DNA of 64,000 bases, taken from the NCBI RefSeq assembly GCF_000702825.1, contig NZ_JNKF01000017.1:62001-126000 (forward strand), given 5' to 3'. A model generated the notes under the pieces. The model made no database searches, had not been told where the DNA came from, and was given only the letters and a program-made list of their open reading frames with translations. The position numbers and the translations under genes are program-made. The DNA comes from Prevotella sp. P6B1. GTDB taxonomy: Bacteria; Bacteroidota; Bacteroidia; Bacteroidales; Bacteroidaceae. Within the stretch, counting starts at the first letter, position 1, and every line of letters begins with the position of its first letter. Positions 45,125 to 53,878 of this stretch are shown one piece after another.

Positions 45125-47080
45125 ATGAAGACGATTAAGTATTTAATATTTACAGCATTCATAAGCACGTTAACGATCGCCTGTAACGACTTGGACTTGG
45201 AACCTAAAGGTATCTTGGCCGAGAACCTGCTCTTTAAATCGGAGGTGGGAGTGCAGCAATATTTCGCACGTGTTTATAATACTTTACCGATAGAGGATTT
45301 CAATTACTATCAAGGCGAAGGGTATAAGAAAGAAGGTAATGCTTGGGAAGGTCAGAAAAACAGTCCTTCATCAGTCTGTCTGGAAGGCAATGGTCGTGGA
45401 GAAAACATGGATGCCGGCTATTACTGGCCCTATGGAGAAATCCGTTATATCAACACTTTCCTGACAGAGTTCCCTAAATACAAAGAGAACTATACTGAGT
45501 CCGATTATGAGGCGCTGATGTCTGAAGGTTACTTTATTCGCGCCTTCTACTATTTCGGTTTGGTTAAGCGTTTTGGTGGTGTGCCCTTGATTGATACACC
45601 ACAGGATCCCAAAGCTGCTCCTGACACATTGAAGGTCGCTCGTAGCACAGAGTATGATACCTACAAGTTTATCTATAACGACTTGAAGTATGCTATGAAT
45701 CATGGCAGTACGGATAAGAAACGAACCACCCGTGGAACAGCATATGCTGCAGCAGCTCTGATGTCGCGTGTCATGCTCTATGCGGCTTCAAGTGCCAACT
45801 ACGGTTGGACGGTAGGAACCACTGGTCCTGCAGTCAATGCGGGCTTGATGATTATCCCTCAAGAGCATGCCGAGGAGTTCTATCAGTATGCATATGATGC
45901 TTGTAAGTTCCTACATGATGCAGGCTTTAAACTCCATCTGGCTGGTGATGGCGAGACTGCTTTTGTTGAAACCATGGTCAATGATACTGAGGAGGATATC
46001 TTTATGAAACGATTTGGCAATGTAACGACACTCGAGGCTGGTGGTAATCGTAATACAGGCTTGTTCCATGGTTGGGATGCTATGGTATTGCCTTTGGGCA
46101 CAGGCTTGTCATCGAGTGTAGGCTGCGCATTGCAGGGGTGCTGGGAATCGGCAAAGCTGTTTCAGATGCCGGCTATTGCCGACGAAGATGGCAAGCCCAT
46201 TCGCTTTAATGACCCTTCTGAGTTGTGGGATACTGATGAGATGGAAGGGCGTGCTCGTGCCACCTTCTTCTTCTCAGGTATGACAGAACCTGTGTCTGGC
46301 GAGAAGATGGATTTCCGTGCAGGTATTTTCAAGACCTATGGTAGTCATACGCAGGCTGATGGATGTCCTTATGGCGGCAGTAACGACTTCACCAACGAGA
46401 ACCGTGTTATTGGTGGCGATAACGATATGCTGAATGGCATCCGTGTAAATGGTCGTTATGGTATGGTTACCAATCATGGCGATGAGGGGTGGAACTACAT
46501 GGGTATTGGTGTGCGTAAATATGTAGGCACCACCACCGGTCGAGGTAAGGAACTGCATCAGAGTTCTACCAACTGGAAAGTGTTCCGTTATGGCGAAGTG
46601 CTATGTAACTGGGCTGAGGCTGCTTATGAACTTGGACAGCTGCGTGGCGATGAAAGTCTGAAACAGGAGGCTGTTGCCCATATTAACGAGTTGCATGCTC
46701 GTGCTGGCGCTCGTCCTTATGTCTATAAGGCTGATGCTCAAAACGTCAATGAGATGGATGCCGAGCAGTATCCTTATTCCTATAACGTTGATGAGAATCT
46801 TCAGTATATTCGTGATGAGCGCGTTCGCGAGCTGTGCTTCGAGAATCAACACTACTGGGATCTGCGTCGTTGGAGAGTATATCATGATTTGTTTCAAAGC
46901 ACGATTGCTCACTGTCTGTCTTGCTATTATGTGTTGGATGAGGATAAGTATATTTTCCTGCCCGATGAGCCTTCGTTCAACTCTTATCGTCGCACGTTCT
47001 ACTCCTCGCAGTACTATAAGCAGATTGGTGACGATGAGATTAATAAGAATGATTTGCTGATCCGAAATGATGGATTCTAA
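45125..47080 (+). CDS. SusD/RagB-type lipoprotein (part B)
   Basis: 651 residues, about 100 longer than the part A SusD. Lipoprotein signal (TLTIAC, Cys20) then NDLDLEPKGILAENLLF, helical core with SEGYFIRAFYYFGLVKRFGGVPLI, and VRELCFENQHYWDLRRWR near the C-terminus. The extra length falls in central loops (~230-470), where glycan contacts are usually made. It pairs with the SusC upstream. Confidence 0.95.
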   Translation: MKTIKYLIFTAFISTLTIACNDLDLEPKGILAENLLFKSEVGVQQYFARVYNTLPIEDFNYYQGEGYKKEGNAWEGQKNSPSSVCLEGNGRGENMDAGYYWPYGEIRYINTFLTEFPKYKENYTESDYEALMSEGYFIRAFYYFGLVKRFGGVPLIDTPQDPKAAPDTLKVARSTEYDTYKFIYNDLKYAMNHGSTDKKRTTRGTAYAAAALMSRVMLYAASSANYGWTVGTTGPAVNAGLMIIPQEHAEEFYQYAYDACKFLHDAGFKLHLAGDGETAFVETMVNDTEEDIFMKRFGNVTTLEAGGNRNTGLFHGWDAMVLPLGTGLSSSVGCALQGCWESAKLFQMPAIADEDGKPIRFNDPSELWDTDEMEGRARATFFFSGMTEPVSGEKMDFRAGIFKTYGSHTQADGCPYGGSNDFTNENRVIGGDNDMLNGIRVNGRYGMVTNHGDEGWNYMGIGVRKYVGTTTGRGKELHQSSTNWKVFRYGEVLCNWAEAAYELGQLRGDESLKQEAVAHINELHARAGARPYVYKADAQNVNEMDAEQYPYSYNVDENLQYIRDERVRELCFENQHYWDLRRWRVYHDLFQSTIAHCLSCYYVLDEDKYIFLPDEPSFNSYRRTFYSSQYYKQIGDDEINKNDLLIRNDGF

Positions 47081-47099
47081 ATAAAAAAGATAGAAGAAT

Positions 47100-47870
47100 A
47101 TGAAAAAAGGATATTTTAATCTGATATGTGGCATGACTCTGCTGGGCTTGGTGTCGTGTATGGAGATTGATAACTTCGATGAGCCGGCAGCTTCTGTCAG
47201 AGGTAGTATTATCGACTCTACAACAGGACTGCCCTATGAGGGCTGTGTGGGCGATAATCATATCAAAATCTGGGAAAAGAGTTTCAGTACCAATCCAGCT
47301 GAACAGGGCCTTCATATCAAGTCTGATGGTACGTATGTCAACAATAAACTCTTTGCAGGTACTTACGATATGTGTCCTGTCGATGGTCCTTGGTTCCCTA
47401 TTGATACTATCCGTGGGGTACAGATTGGTAATACGAATAATGCCACTCAGGACTTTGTGGTAACGCCTTATATCAAGGTGAAGGATTTCTCTGCAGAGCT
47501 TGAGTTGTATCCTGAGGCCACTTACGATACGCTGGTGGTAAGCGGACGCTTGTTTGCTCCCTATCCTAAGGGCTATAATGGTATAGATATGCCACAAGTA
47601 CGCGAAATACGTCCTTTCGTGAGCAATGTCGAGACCTGTGGCGCTTCCATGTGCATGAGTTACTACTATAGTGATCAATGGCGAGTAAACGTGAGAAAAG
47701 GTTGGAGTACCATTGGCAACATGGATACTGGCGAGGGCAACTTGACTTATACTTTCCGCCTACCTGTTAAGCGTGGATACAAGTACTGGGTTCGTATGGG
47801 GGTCAACATGAACGACCAGTATAACCACTGGAATTACTCTGAAGTCAAATCGATAGAAATCCCACAGTAA
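47100..47870 (+). CDS. DUF3823 lipoprotein
   Basis: 256 residues. Lipoprotein signal (GLVSC, Cys20), then MEIDNFDEPAASVRGSIID, a CarboxypepD_reg-like beta domain typical of DUF3823 N-termini, and a second Ig-like domain from ~125 (LELYPEATYDTLVVSGRLF). DUF3823 proteins follow SusD in many PULs and are considered surface glycan-binding proteins. The stop codon directly abuts the ATG of the GH99-like gene, so they are coupled. Confidence 0.85.
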   Translation: MKKGYFNLICGMTLLGLVSCMEIDNFDEPAASVRGSIIDSTTGLPYEGCVGDNHIKIWEKSFSTNPAEQGLHIKSDGTYVNNKLFAGTYDMCPVDGPWFPIDTIRGVQIGNTNNATQDFVVTPYIKVKDFSAELELYPEATYDTLVVSGRLFAPYPKGYNGIDMPQVREIRPFVSNVETCGASMCMSYYYSDQWRVNVRKGWSTIGNMDTGEGNLTYTFRLPVKRGYKYWVRMGVNMNDQYNHWNYSEVKSIEIPQ

Positions 47871-49460
47871 ATGATGTTAAGTAAAAGAAAGTTAGTTGTT
47901 GCAATGATGGTTGGGGCCTTTACTGGCCTCACCATCATGGCTTGCGGTGGCGGTGGTAACGATGATTATATTCCGCCTGCAGTACAACCGGAAAAACCTG
48001 TGAATTCCGATACACCGGATGCAATGTCTGAATATAACAGTCTGGGCGATGATTTCAAGATCCATCAGGACGGTGAGCCGTTTGATACCTACATGGGTTT
48101 GGTGATGTGTGGTTATCAGGGGTGGTTTGGTACACCGGGCGATGGCTCGCCTCTCACCACCGTGGCAGCCAACGAAGGGTGGTATCATTATCGCGAGAGT
48201 GAGCAGTTCCGTCCAGGCGTACTGCGTAACAGCATCGATTTCTGGCCAGATATGTCGGAATACGAGCATAAGTATGTGGTTGGTGATGGCGATGAGACGG
48301 GCTACAGTTCTCCTTTTATACTGCCTGATGGCAGTCATGCTACAGTGTTCAGTTCGTACGACCAACAGACGGTGATGACCCATTTCAAGTGGATGAAACA
48401 GTATAACATTGATGGTGCCTTCATGCAGCGTTTTGTAGGTGAGATTATGGATGCTCGTCATAAGGATCATTTCGATGTTGTTCTCAGTCATGCTATGACT
48501 GCCTCTAACGAGTACCAGAGAGCCATCGCCGTGATGTACGATATGAGTGGAGTCACTACCGATGCCAATATGCGAATCATGGTTGACGATGCACAAAAAC
48601 TAATGAATGAATATAGTCTGTCTGATCGTTCCAAACAGAAATACTATCTGTATGAGAATGGTAAGCCCATGCTGGCTCTTTGGGGCGCTGGCTTCAATGA
48701 TAACAACCATCCCAAACCATCGTTCCTGAGAACCTACGTTGAACAGCTGAAGGCTCAGGGTTGGAGTATCATGCTGGGATGTCCTGGCTACTGGCGACAG
48801 GGTGGCAACGATTGTGTTAGTGGCTCTGAACATACCGAACTCATCAAACTCATCAAAGAGTGCGATGCTTTTATTCCTTGGTATGTGGGGCGTTATGGGC
48901 ACGATAATTTTACCAATGCTGATTGGCAGACGCGTATTAAACAGGATATTGCCACTGCCAAGACCTATTCCACAGCCTCTCATCGTGTGGTTTATGCTGA
49001 GCATATCTTTCCAGGTGGCAGCGATCGCAATATGCATCCTAACAATGGCAAGGCTAATCCGGATCATACCAATACCGGTTTCCGTTTTGGGGGGCAGTTC
49101 TACTGGAACCAGTTTTATTACGACATCAAAAATGGTGCGCAGGCTATCTATGTTGGTATGTTCGATGAGATGGACGAGGGCACAGCCATCTTCAAGCAGC
49201 TGAATGTGAGCAAGGTGCCTAGCAATGTAGCCAGTCAGGACTATTATGTCAACTATACCACCGGCGGTAGCTATTCTATGTCGTCCACTCAGCGCACAGG
49301 CTCTTCTATCCAGTGGAGCGAGCTGGCCAGTTCGTTGGATATCAGGTTCCAAGGTATCGATGATGATAAGCCTACTGACCACTATCTCTGGTTGACAGGC
49401 GAAGGTCGTAAGATGCTGAACGGTCAGACCAAGATGACAAAAGATATTCCTTTACGATAA
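47871..49460 (+). CDS. GH99-like (GH71/99-like) glycosidase, lipoprotein
   Basis: 529 residues with lipoprotein signal (TIMAC, Cys25), so probably on the cell surface. The barrel starts at ~75 (YMGLVMCGYQGW). Two glutamates three apart, Glu433 and Glu436 in MFDEMDEGTAIF, match the E-x-x-E pair of GH99 endo-alpha-mannosidases (E333/E336 in Bacteroides enzymes, motif EWHEG). GH99 cleaves alpha-mannosidic bonds inside chains with retention. By the family and its surface place I infer an endo-acting enzyme on an alpha-mannose-containing polymer. It is paralogous to the N-terminal half of 50472-53873. Exact linkage unknown. Confidence 0.7.
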   Translation: MMLSKRKLVVAMMVGAFTGLTIMACGGGGNDDYIPPAVQPEKPVNSDTPDAMSEYNSLGDDFKIHQDGEPFDTYMGLVMCGYQGWFGTPGDGSPLTTVAANEGWYHYRESEQFRPGVLRNSIDFWPDMSEYEHKYVVGDGDETGYSSPFILPDGSHATVFSSYDQQTVMTHFKWMKQYNIDGAFMQRFVGEIMDARHKDHFDVVLSHAMTASNEYQRAIAVMYDMSGVTTDANMRIMVDDAQKLMNEYSLSDRSKQKYYLYENGKPMLALWGAGFNDNNHPKPSFLRTYVEQLKAQGWSIMLGCPGYWRQGGNDCVSGSEHTELIKLIKECDAFIPWYVGRYGHDNFTNADWQTRIKQDIATAKTYSTASHRVVYAEHIFPGGSDRNMHPNNGKANPDHTNTGFRFGGQFYWNQFYYDIKNGAQAIYVGMFDEMDEGTAIFKQLNVSKVPSNVASQDYYVNYTTGGSYSMSSTQRTGSSIQWSELASSLDIRFQGIDDDKPTDHYLWLTGEGRKMLNGQTKMTKDIPLR

Positions 49461-49470
49461 TACAACAGTT

Positions 49471-50445
49471 ATGAAGTTATTCAAGACAACAACAATTCTG
49501 ATGGCAGCAAGTATGAGTATCAGTCTGCTTGCTTGCAGTTCTTCGCGTGAATCAAAAGAAACAAAGATTGGCGAATTGCCTGCCAATCCATTCGTGACTC
49601 ATATCTATACAGCCGACCCCTCTGCTCATGTATGGAAGGACGGCCGACTGTACGTCTATCCTTCACACGATGTTGACCCACCCCGTGGTTGCGATCTCAT
49701 GGACCAGTACCATGTGTTCTCCACTGATGATATGGTCAACTGGAAGGACCATGGCGAAATTCTCAACTCATCGCAGGTGGAGTGGGGGCGTCCGGAGGGT
49801 GGCTTTATGTGGGCACCTGATTGCGCCTATAAGAATGGTAAATACTATTTCTACTTCCCGCATCCCAGTGGTAGTGATTGGAATGATACATGGCAGGTAG
49901 GCATCGCTGTGAGCGACAAACCAGATTCAGGCTTCCAGCCAGTAGGTTATATCAAGGAGATTACCGACCATTTCGCCATGATCGACCCTTGTGTGTTTGT
50001 CGATACCGATGGTACACCCTATTTCTACTATGGTGGTGGCGGCCGTTGCTTGGGCGCAAAGATGAAGGACAATATGGTAGAGTTGGCCGAGCCTCTCCAG
50101 GAAATGAAGGGGTTGCAGGATTTCCACGAGGCCACATGGGTGCATAAGCGTGGCGATTGGTATTACCTGTCGTATGCCGACAACCATACAGAGAATGGTC
50201 GTGGTGCCAACCGCATGCACTACGCCATGAGCAAATCGCCGCTTGGTCCATGGGATTATAAGGGCATCCTGCTATTGCCTACAGGGTGCGATACTACCCA
50301 TGGTTCTATCGTCGAATATAAGGGCGAGTGGTTCCTGTTCTATCATAATCAGGCACTGTCAAACCATGGTAACCTCCGTTCCATCTGTGTCGACCGTTTG
50401 TCGTATAATGATAATGGAACCATTAAACTTGTTAAACAACATTGA
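49471..50445 (+). CDS. GH43 glycosidase, lipoprotein
   Basis: 324 residues with lipoprotein signal (SLLAC, Cys22). Five-bladed propeller of GH43 with catalytic triad Asp49 (YTADPSAHVW), Asp172 (MIDPCVFV) and Glu220 (DFHEATWV). GH43 are inverting alpha-L-arabinofuranosidases, beta-xylosidases or, in some subfamilies, galactosidases. Without the accessory C-terminal beta sandwich seen in many, it is a minimal one-domain form. It is highly similar to the C-terminal module of 53879-57118. Likely surface-exposed, removing branches so that the backbone enzymes can act. Confidence 0.85.
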   Translation: MKLFKTTTILMAASMSISLLACSSSRESKETKIGELPANPFVTHIYTADPSAHVWKDGRLYVYPSHDVDPPRGCDLMDQYHVFSTDDMVNWKDHGEILNSSQVEWGRPEGGFMWAPDCAYKNGKYYFYFPHPSGSDWNDTWQVGIAVSDKPDSGFQPVGYIKEITDHFAMIDPCVFVDTDGTPYFYYGGGGRCLGAKMKDNMVELAEPLQEMKGLQDFHEATWVHKRGDWYYLSYADNHTENGRGANRMHYAMSKSPLGPWDYKGILLLPTGCDTTHGSIVEYKGEWFLFYHNQALSNHGNLRSICVDRLSYNDNGTIKLVKQH

Positions 50446-50471
50446 TGAATGTATAAGTTAGAGATAGTTAT

Positions 50472-53400
50472 ATGTTAGTTAGTTTTGTAGTTTTTCTGAT
50501 GTTATTCTGTGTCTCTCCTGCGGGAGCAGCAGCGTACACGGGCGGTAAGATGTACAACTCTTATCGTGGTTTAGTCATGGCCGGATACCAGGGGTGGCAG
50601 AACACCCCTGGTGACGGCGCTAACCGTGGCTGGCATCACTATCAAGGACGCAATGGTTTTCAGCCAGGTTCAACGAATGTCGATTTCTGGCCCGATGTGT
50701 CAGAGTATGAAAAAACATATCCTACCCCGTTTAAGTTCGATGATGGCAGTGTGGCCCAGGTCTATTCGCCTTACGATGCCTCGTCGGTTGATACGCATTT
50801 CCGTTGGATGCAGACGTATGGACTCGATGGCGTGTTTATGCAACGCTTTGTGGCCGAGATTCGTAATCCCAGTGGTAAACAGCATTTCAATCGCGTGTTG
50901 AGTTCGGCCATGACGGCTGCCAATAAGTACGAACGCGCCATTTGCGTGATGTATGATCTGAGTGGTATGAATCCTGGCGAAGAACAGTTGCTGTTGAATG
51001 ATATCAAGGAACTGTCTGCAATCCATGCGTTGAAGGAACACCAGAAAACCCCCTCTTATCTCTATCACAATGGTCGCCCATTGGTGGCCGTTTGGGGCGT
51101 GGGCTTCAACGACCATCGCCGCTACGGCTTGGATGAGGCTCAAACCATCATCAGTGGTCTGAAGGCTCAGGGCTTCAGTGTCATGCTGGGTGTACCCACC
51201 CATTGGCGACGCCTTTATGAGGATACCGAGGGCGATGCCCGTCTGCACGAGTTGATTCAGCAGTGCGATATCGTGATGCCGTGGTTTGTTGGTCGCTACG
51301 ATGAACGCGTCTTTGATACCAGATATCGTCAGCATATCATCGATGATATCGCCTGGGCTAAGGCGCATGGTGTAGATTATGCCCCGCTTTGTTATCCAGG
51401 CTTCTCGTGGCATAACATGCACTATCCCCATAAGCCAGCCGTTGAGATACCTCGCAACCGTGGACGTTTCTTTCAGATGCAACTCGATCATGCCATCAAT
51501 AGTGGTGCAGAGATGATTTACATTGCAATGTTCGACGAAATAGATGAGGGTACGGCCATCTATAAGATAGCTCGGCGTGTACCTGTAGGACAGCCTGGCT
51601 CTATATTCGTACCTTTGGAGGATGGTATCGGCAACGATCATTACCTACGACTGGCAGGACAGGCTGCCCAGCGACTGAAACGCCAAGTCAAGGAGCCTGT
51701 CGACTATGTAAACCCCTACATCGGTAATATCAGCCATCTGTTGGTACCTACGTTCCCCACGGTACAATTGCCCAATAGTATGTTGAGGGTCTATCCTCTG
51801 CGTGCCGACTATACCTCGGAATATGTATCTGGTTTGCCTATCATTGTGACCAACCATCGTGAACGTTCAGCCTTCAGTCTGTTGCCACAGACAGGTAGCC
51901 AGTTGGCGCTAAAGAAACAATATACTTACGATAATGAGACAATTCGTCCTTATGAGTTCGCCATTGAACTCGACGACCAGATGTCTGCTCGCTTTGCCGT
52001 TAGTCATCAGTCGGCTATCTACGAGGTGAGCTATGATGATGGCATTGCACCCAGTGTGGTTCTTGCTACCGACAATGGTCAGCTCACGGCTTCTGGTCGT
52101 GTCATACATGGCTGGCAGCGCATAGATGGTTCAGTTAGCAACGATACCAAGGTCTATATTTATATGGAGTCGCTTGAGCAGCCCACGCAGACCGTCACAC
52201 TCTCTTCAGGAGGTAGTACCAGTGGCGTGGGGGTCCGTTATCCTCTGTTAACTCAGAAAGTACATCTGCGTTACGGCATCTCTTTTATCAGCGAAGCACA
52301 GGCCAAGGCCAACCTGTATCGCGAACAGTCTGGCTTCGATATCGATAGTCTGGCCGCTGCAGGTCGTCAGTCATGGAACGATGCCCTTGGACGTATACAG
52401 GTGAAAGGGACTTCTGATAATGATCTGACAGTCTTCTATACCGCTTATTATCGCACCTTCGAACGTCCTGTATGTATGAGCGAGGATGGGCGTTATTGGA
52501 GTCCCTTCGATGGACAGGTGCATGACGATGGTGGCACGCCGTTCTATAATGACGATTGGATATGGGATACTTATCGTGCTGCCCATCCTTTGCGTACGCT
52601 AATGGATCAGTCTGTCGAAGAAAACATCCTGAATTCCTATCTTCTGATGGCCGAACAGATGGGCAACGGATGGTTGCCTACGTTCCCGGAGTTGAATGGC
52701 GACTCACGTCGCATGAACTCTAATCATGGTGTTCCCGCACTGGCCGATGCTTTGGCCAAAGGCTTAAGAGTCGATGCGCAGAAGGCTTTCCGTTATTCTC
52801 AGAAGGCCATGGAGGAAAAAACCTTGGCGCCATGGTCGGGGGCAAAAGCGGGCTGGATTGATCAGTTCTATCAGGCTCATGGCTATATCCCCGCTCTGAA
52901 TCCAGGCGAGAAGGAGAACGACCCCAATGTGAATGGTTGGGAGAAACGTCAGCCAGTGGCTGTCACCTTAGGTACCAGTTATGATGCGTTCGCACTCTCA
53001 GAGATTGCGAAGCATCTAAGTACAACAGCCAAGAAGAAGGAGCGCCAGCAGTGGTTGCAATTGTCTGAAAAGTATGCTCGTCAGAGTCTGAACTATCGTC
53101 ATCTGTTTAATGCAGAAACAGGTTTCTTTCATCCGAAGAACAAGGAGGGTGAATTCATTACCCCTCTTGACTATCGATACGATGGCGGTGTTGGAGCCCG
53201 TCAGTATTATGATGAGAACAATGGTTGGATATATCGTTGGGATGTGCCTCATAATATTGCTGATCTGATTCAGTTGATGGGTGGGCGCCAGCAGTTTGTC
53301 GCCAATTTGAACCAGACTTTCGCCGAGCCGTTAGGCAAAAGTAAATGCGAGTTCTATGCTATGATGCCCGATCATACAGGCAATATTGGTCAGTTCTCGA

Positions 53401-53873
53401 TGGCCAACGAACCCTCGTTCCATATACCCTATCTGTATAATTATGCCGGTCAGCCTTGGATGACTCAGAAACGTATTCGCCAGTGTCTCCGTACCTGGTA
53501 CCGCAATGACCTGATGGGTGTTCCTGGCGACGAGGACGGATCGGGCATGTCGGCTTTCGTGGTGTTCTCGTCTGTAGGTCTCTATCCCGTCACTCCAGGT
53601 CTGCCTGTCTACAACATCGGTTCGCCGCTCTTCCCCTTGGCTGTGCTTACGTTGTCGAATGGTCGTATTTTCGAGGTGCGCGCCCATGGGGCTTCGGCTC
53701 AGAATAAGTATATTCAGAGTGCCACGTTTAATGGTCAACCTTGGAATCAGCCCTGGCTCAGTCACCAGCAGCTGATGCAGGGTGGGGTGCTCGAACTGCA
53801 GATGGGTGCGCATCCTAACAAACAGTGGGGGGCTGCTGAAGATGCTGTACCTCCATCAGCAAAAATCAATTAA
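50472..53873 (+). CDS. Fusion: GH99-like + GH92 alpha-mannosidase
   Basis: 1133 residues with an ordinary signal peptide (to ~AGAAA), so probably periplasmic. Residues ~25-400 are a GH99-like barrel with Glu356 and Glu359 in MFDEIDEGTAIY. From ~410 (VDYVNPYIGN) to the end is GH92, with DDWIWDTYRAAHPL, general-acid candidate Glu980 in MANEPSFH, and Asp1020/Asp1022 in VPGDEDGSGMSAF, where GH92 has its base aspartates. GH92 are calcium-dependent inverting exo-alpha-mannosidases. Together the halves would cut inside an alpha-mannose-containing chain and then remove mannose from the ends. The reading frame is continuous with no frameshift. Confidence 0.85.
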   Translation: MLVSFVVFLMLFCVSPAGAAAYTGGKMYNSYRGLVMAGYQGWQNTPGDGANRGWHHYQGRNGFQPGSTNVDFWPDVSEYEKTYPTPFKFDDGSVAQVYSPYDASSVDTHFRWMQTYGLDGVFMQRFVAEIRNPSGKQHFNRVLSSAMTAANKYERAICVMYDLSGMNPGEEQLLLNDIKELSAIHALKEHQKTPSYLYHNGRPLVAVWGVGFNDHRRYGLDEAQTIISGLKAQGFSVMLGVPTHWRRLYEDTEGDARLHELIQQCDIVMPWFVGRYDERVFDTRYRQHIIDDIAWAKAHGVDYAPLCYPGFSWHNMHYPHKPAVEIPRNRGRFFQMQLDHAINSGAEMIYIAMFDEIDEGTAIYKIARRVPVGQPGSIFVPLEDGIGNDHYLRLAGQAAQRLKRQVKEPVDYVNPYIGNISHLLVPTFPTVQLPNSMLRVYPLRADYTSEYVSGLPIIVTNHRERSAFSLLPQTGSQLALKKQYTYDNETIRPYEFAIELDDQMSARFAVSHQSAIYEVSYDDGIAPSVVLATDNGQLTASGRVIHGWQRIDGSVSNDTKVYIYMESLEQPTQTVTLSSGGSTSGVGVRYPLLTQKVHLRYGISFISEAQAKANLYREQSGFDIDSLAAAGRQSWNDALGRIQVKGTSDNDLTVFYTAYYRTFERPVCMSEDGRYWSPFDGQVHDDGGTPFYNDDWIWDTYRAAHPLRTLMDQSVEENILNSYLLMAEQMGNGWLPTFPELNGDSRRMNSNHGVPALADALAKGLRVDAQKAFRYSQKAMEEKTLAPWSGAKAGWIDQFYQAHGYIPALNPGEKENDPNVNGWEKRQPVAVTLGTSYDAFALSEIAKHLSTTAKKKERQQWLQLSEKYARQSLNYRHLFNAETGFFHPKNKEGEFITPLDYRYDGGVGARQYYDENNGWIYRWDVPHNIADLIQLMGGRQQFVANLNQTFAEPLGKSKCEFYAMMPDHTGNIGQFSMANEPSFHIPYLYNYAGQPWMTQKRIRQCLRTWYRNDLMGVPGDEDGSGMSAFVVFSSVGLYPVTPGLPVYNIGSPLFPLAVLTLSNGRIFEVRAHGASAQNKYIQSATFNGQPWNQPWLSHQQLMQGGVLELQMGAHPNKQWGAAEDAVPPSAKIN

Positions 53874-53878
53874 TCAAC

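Noticed and set aside
50700..51641. 313-residue minus-strand open frame
   Set aside because: Antisense to the GH99-like half of the fusion gene; no signal peptide or motif.
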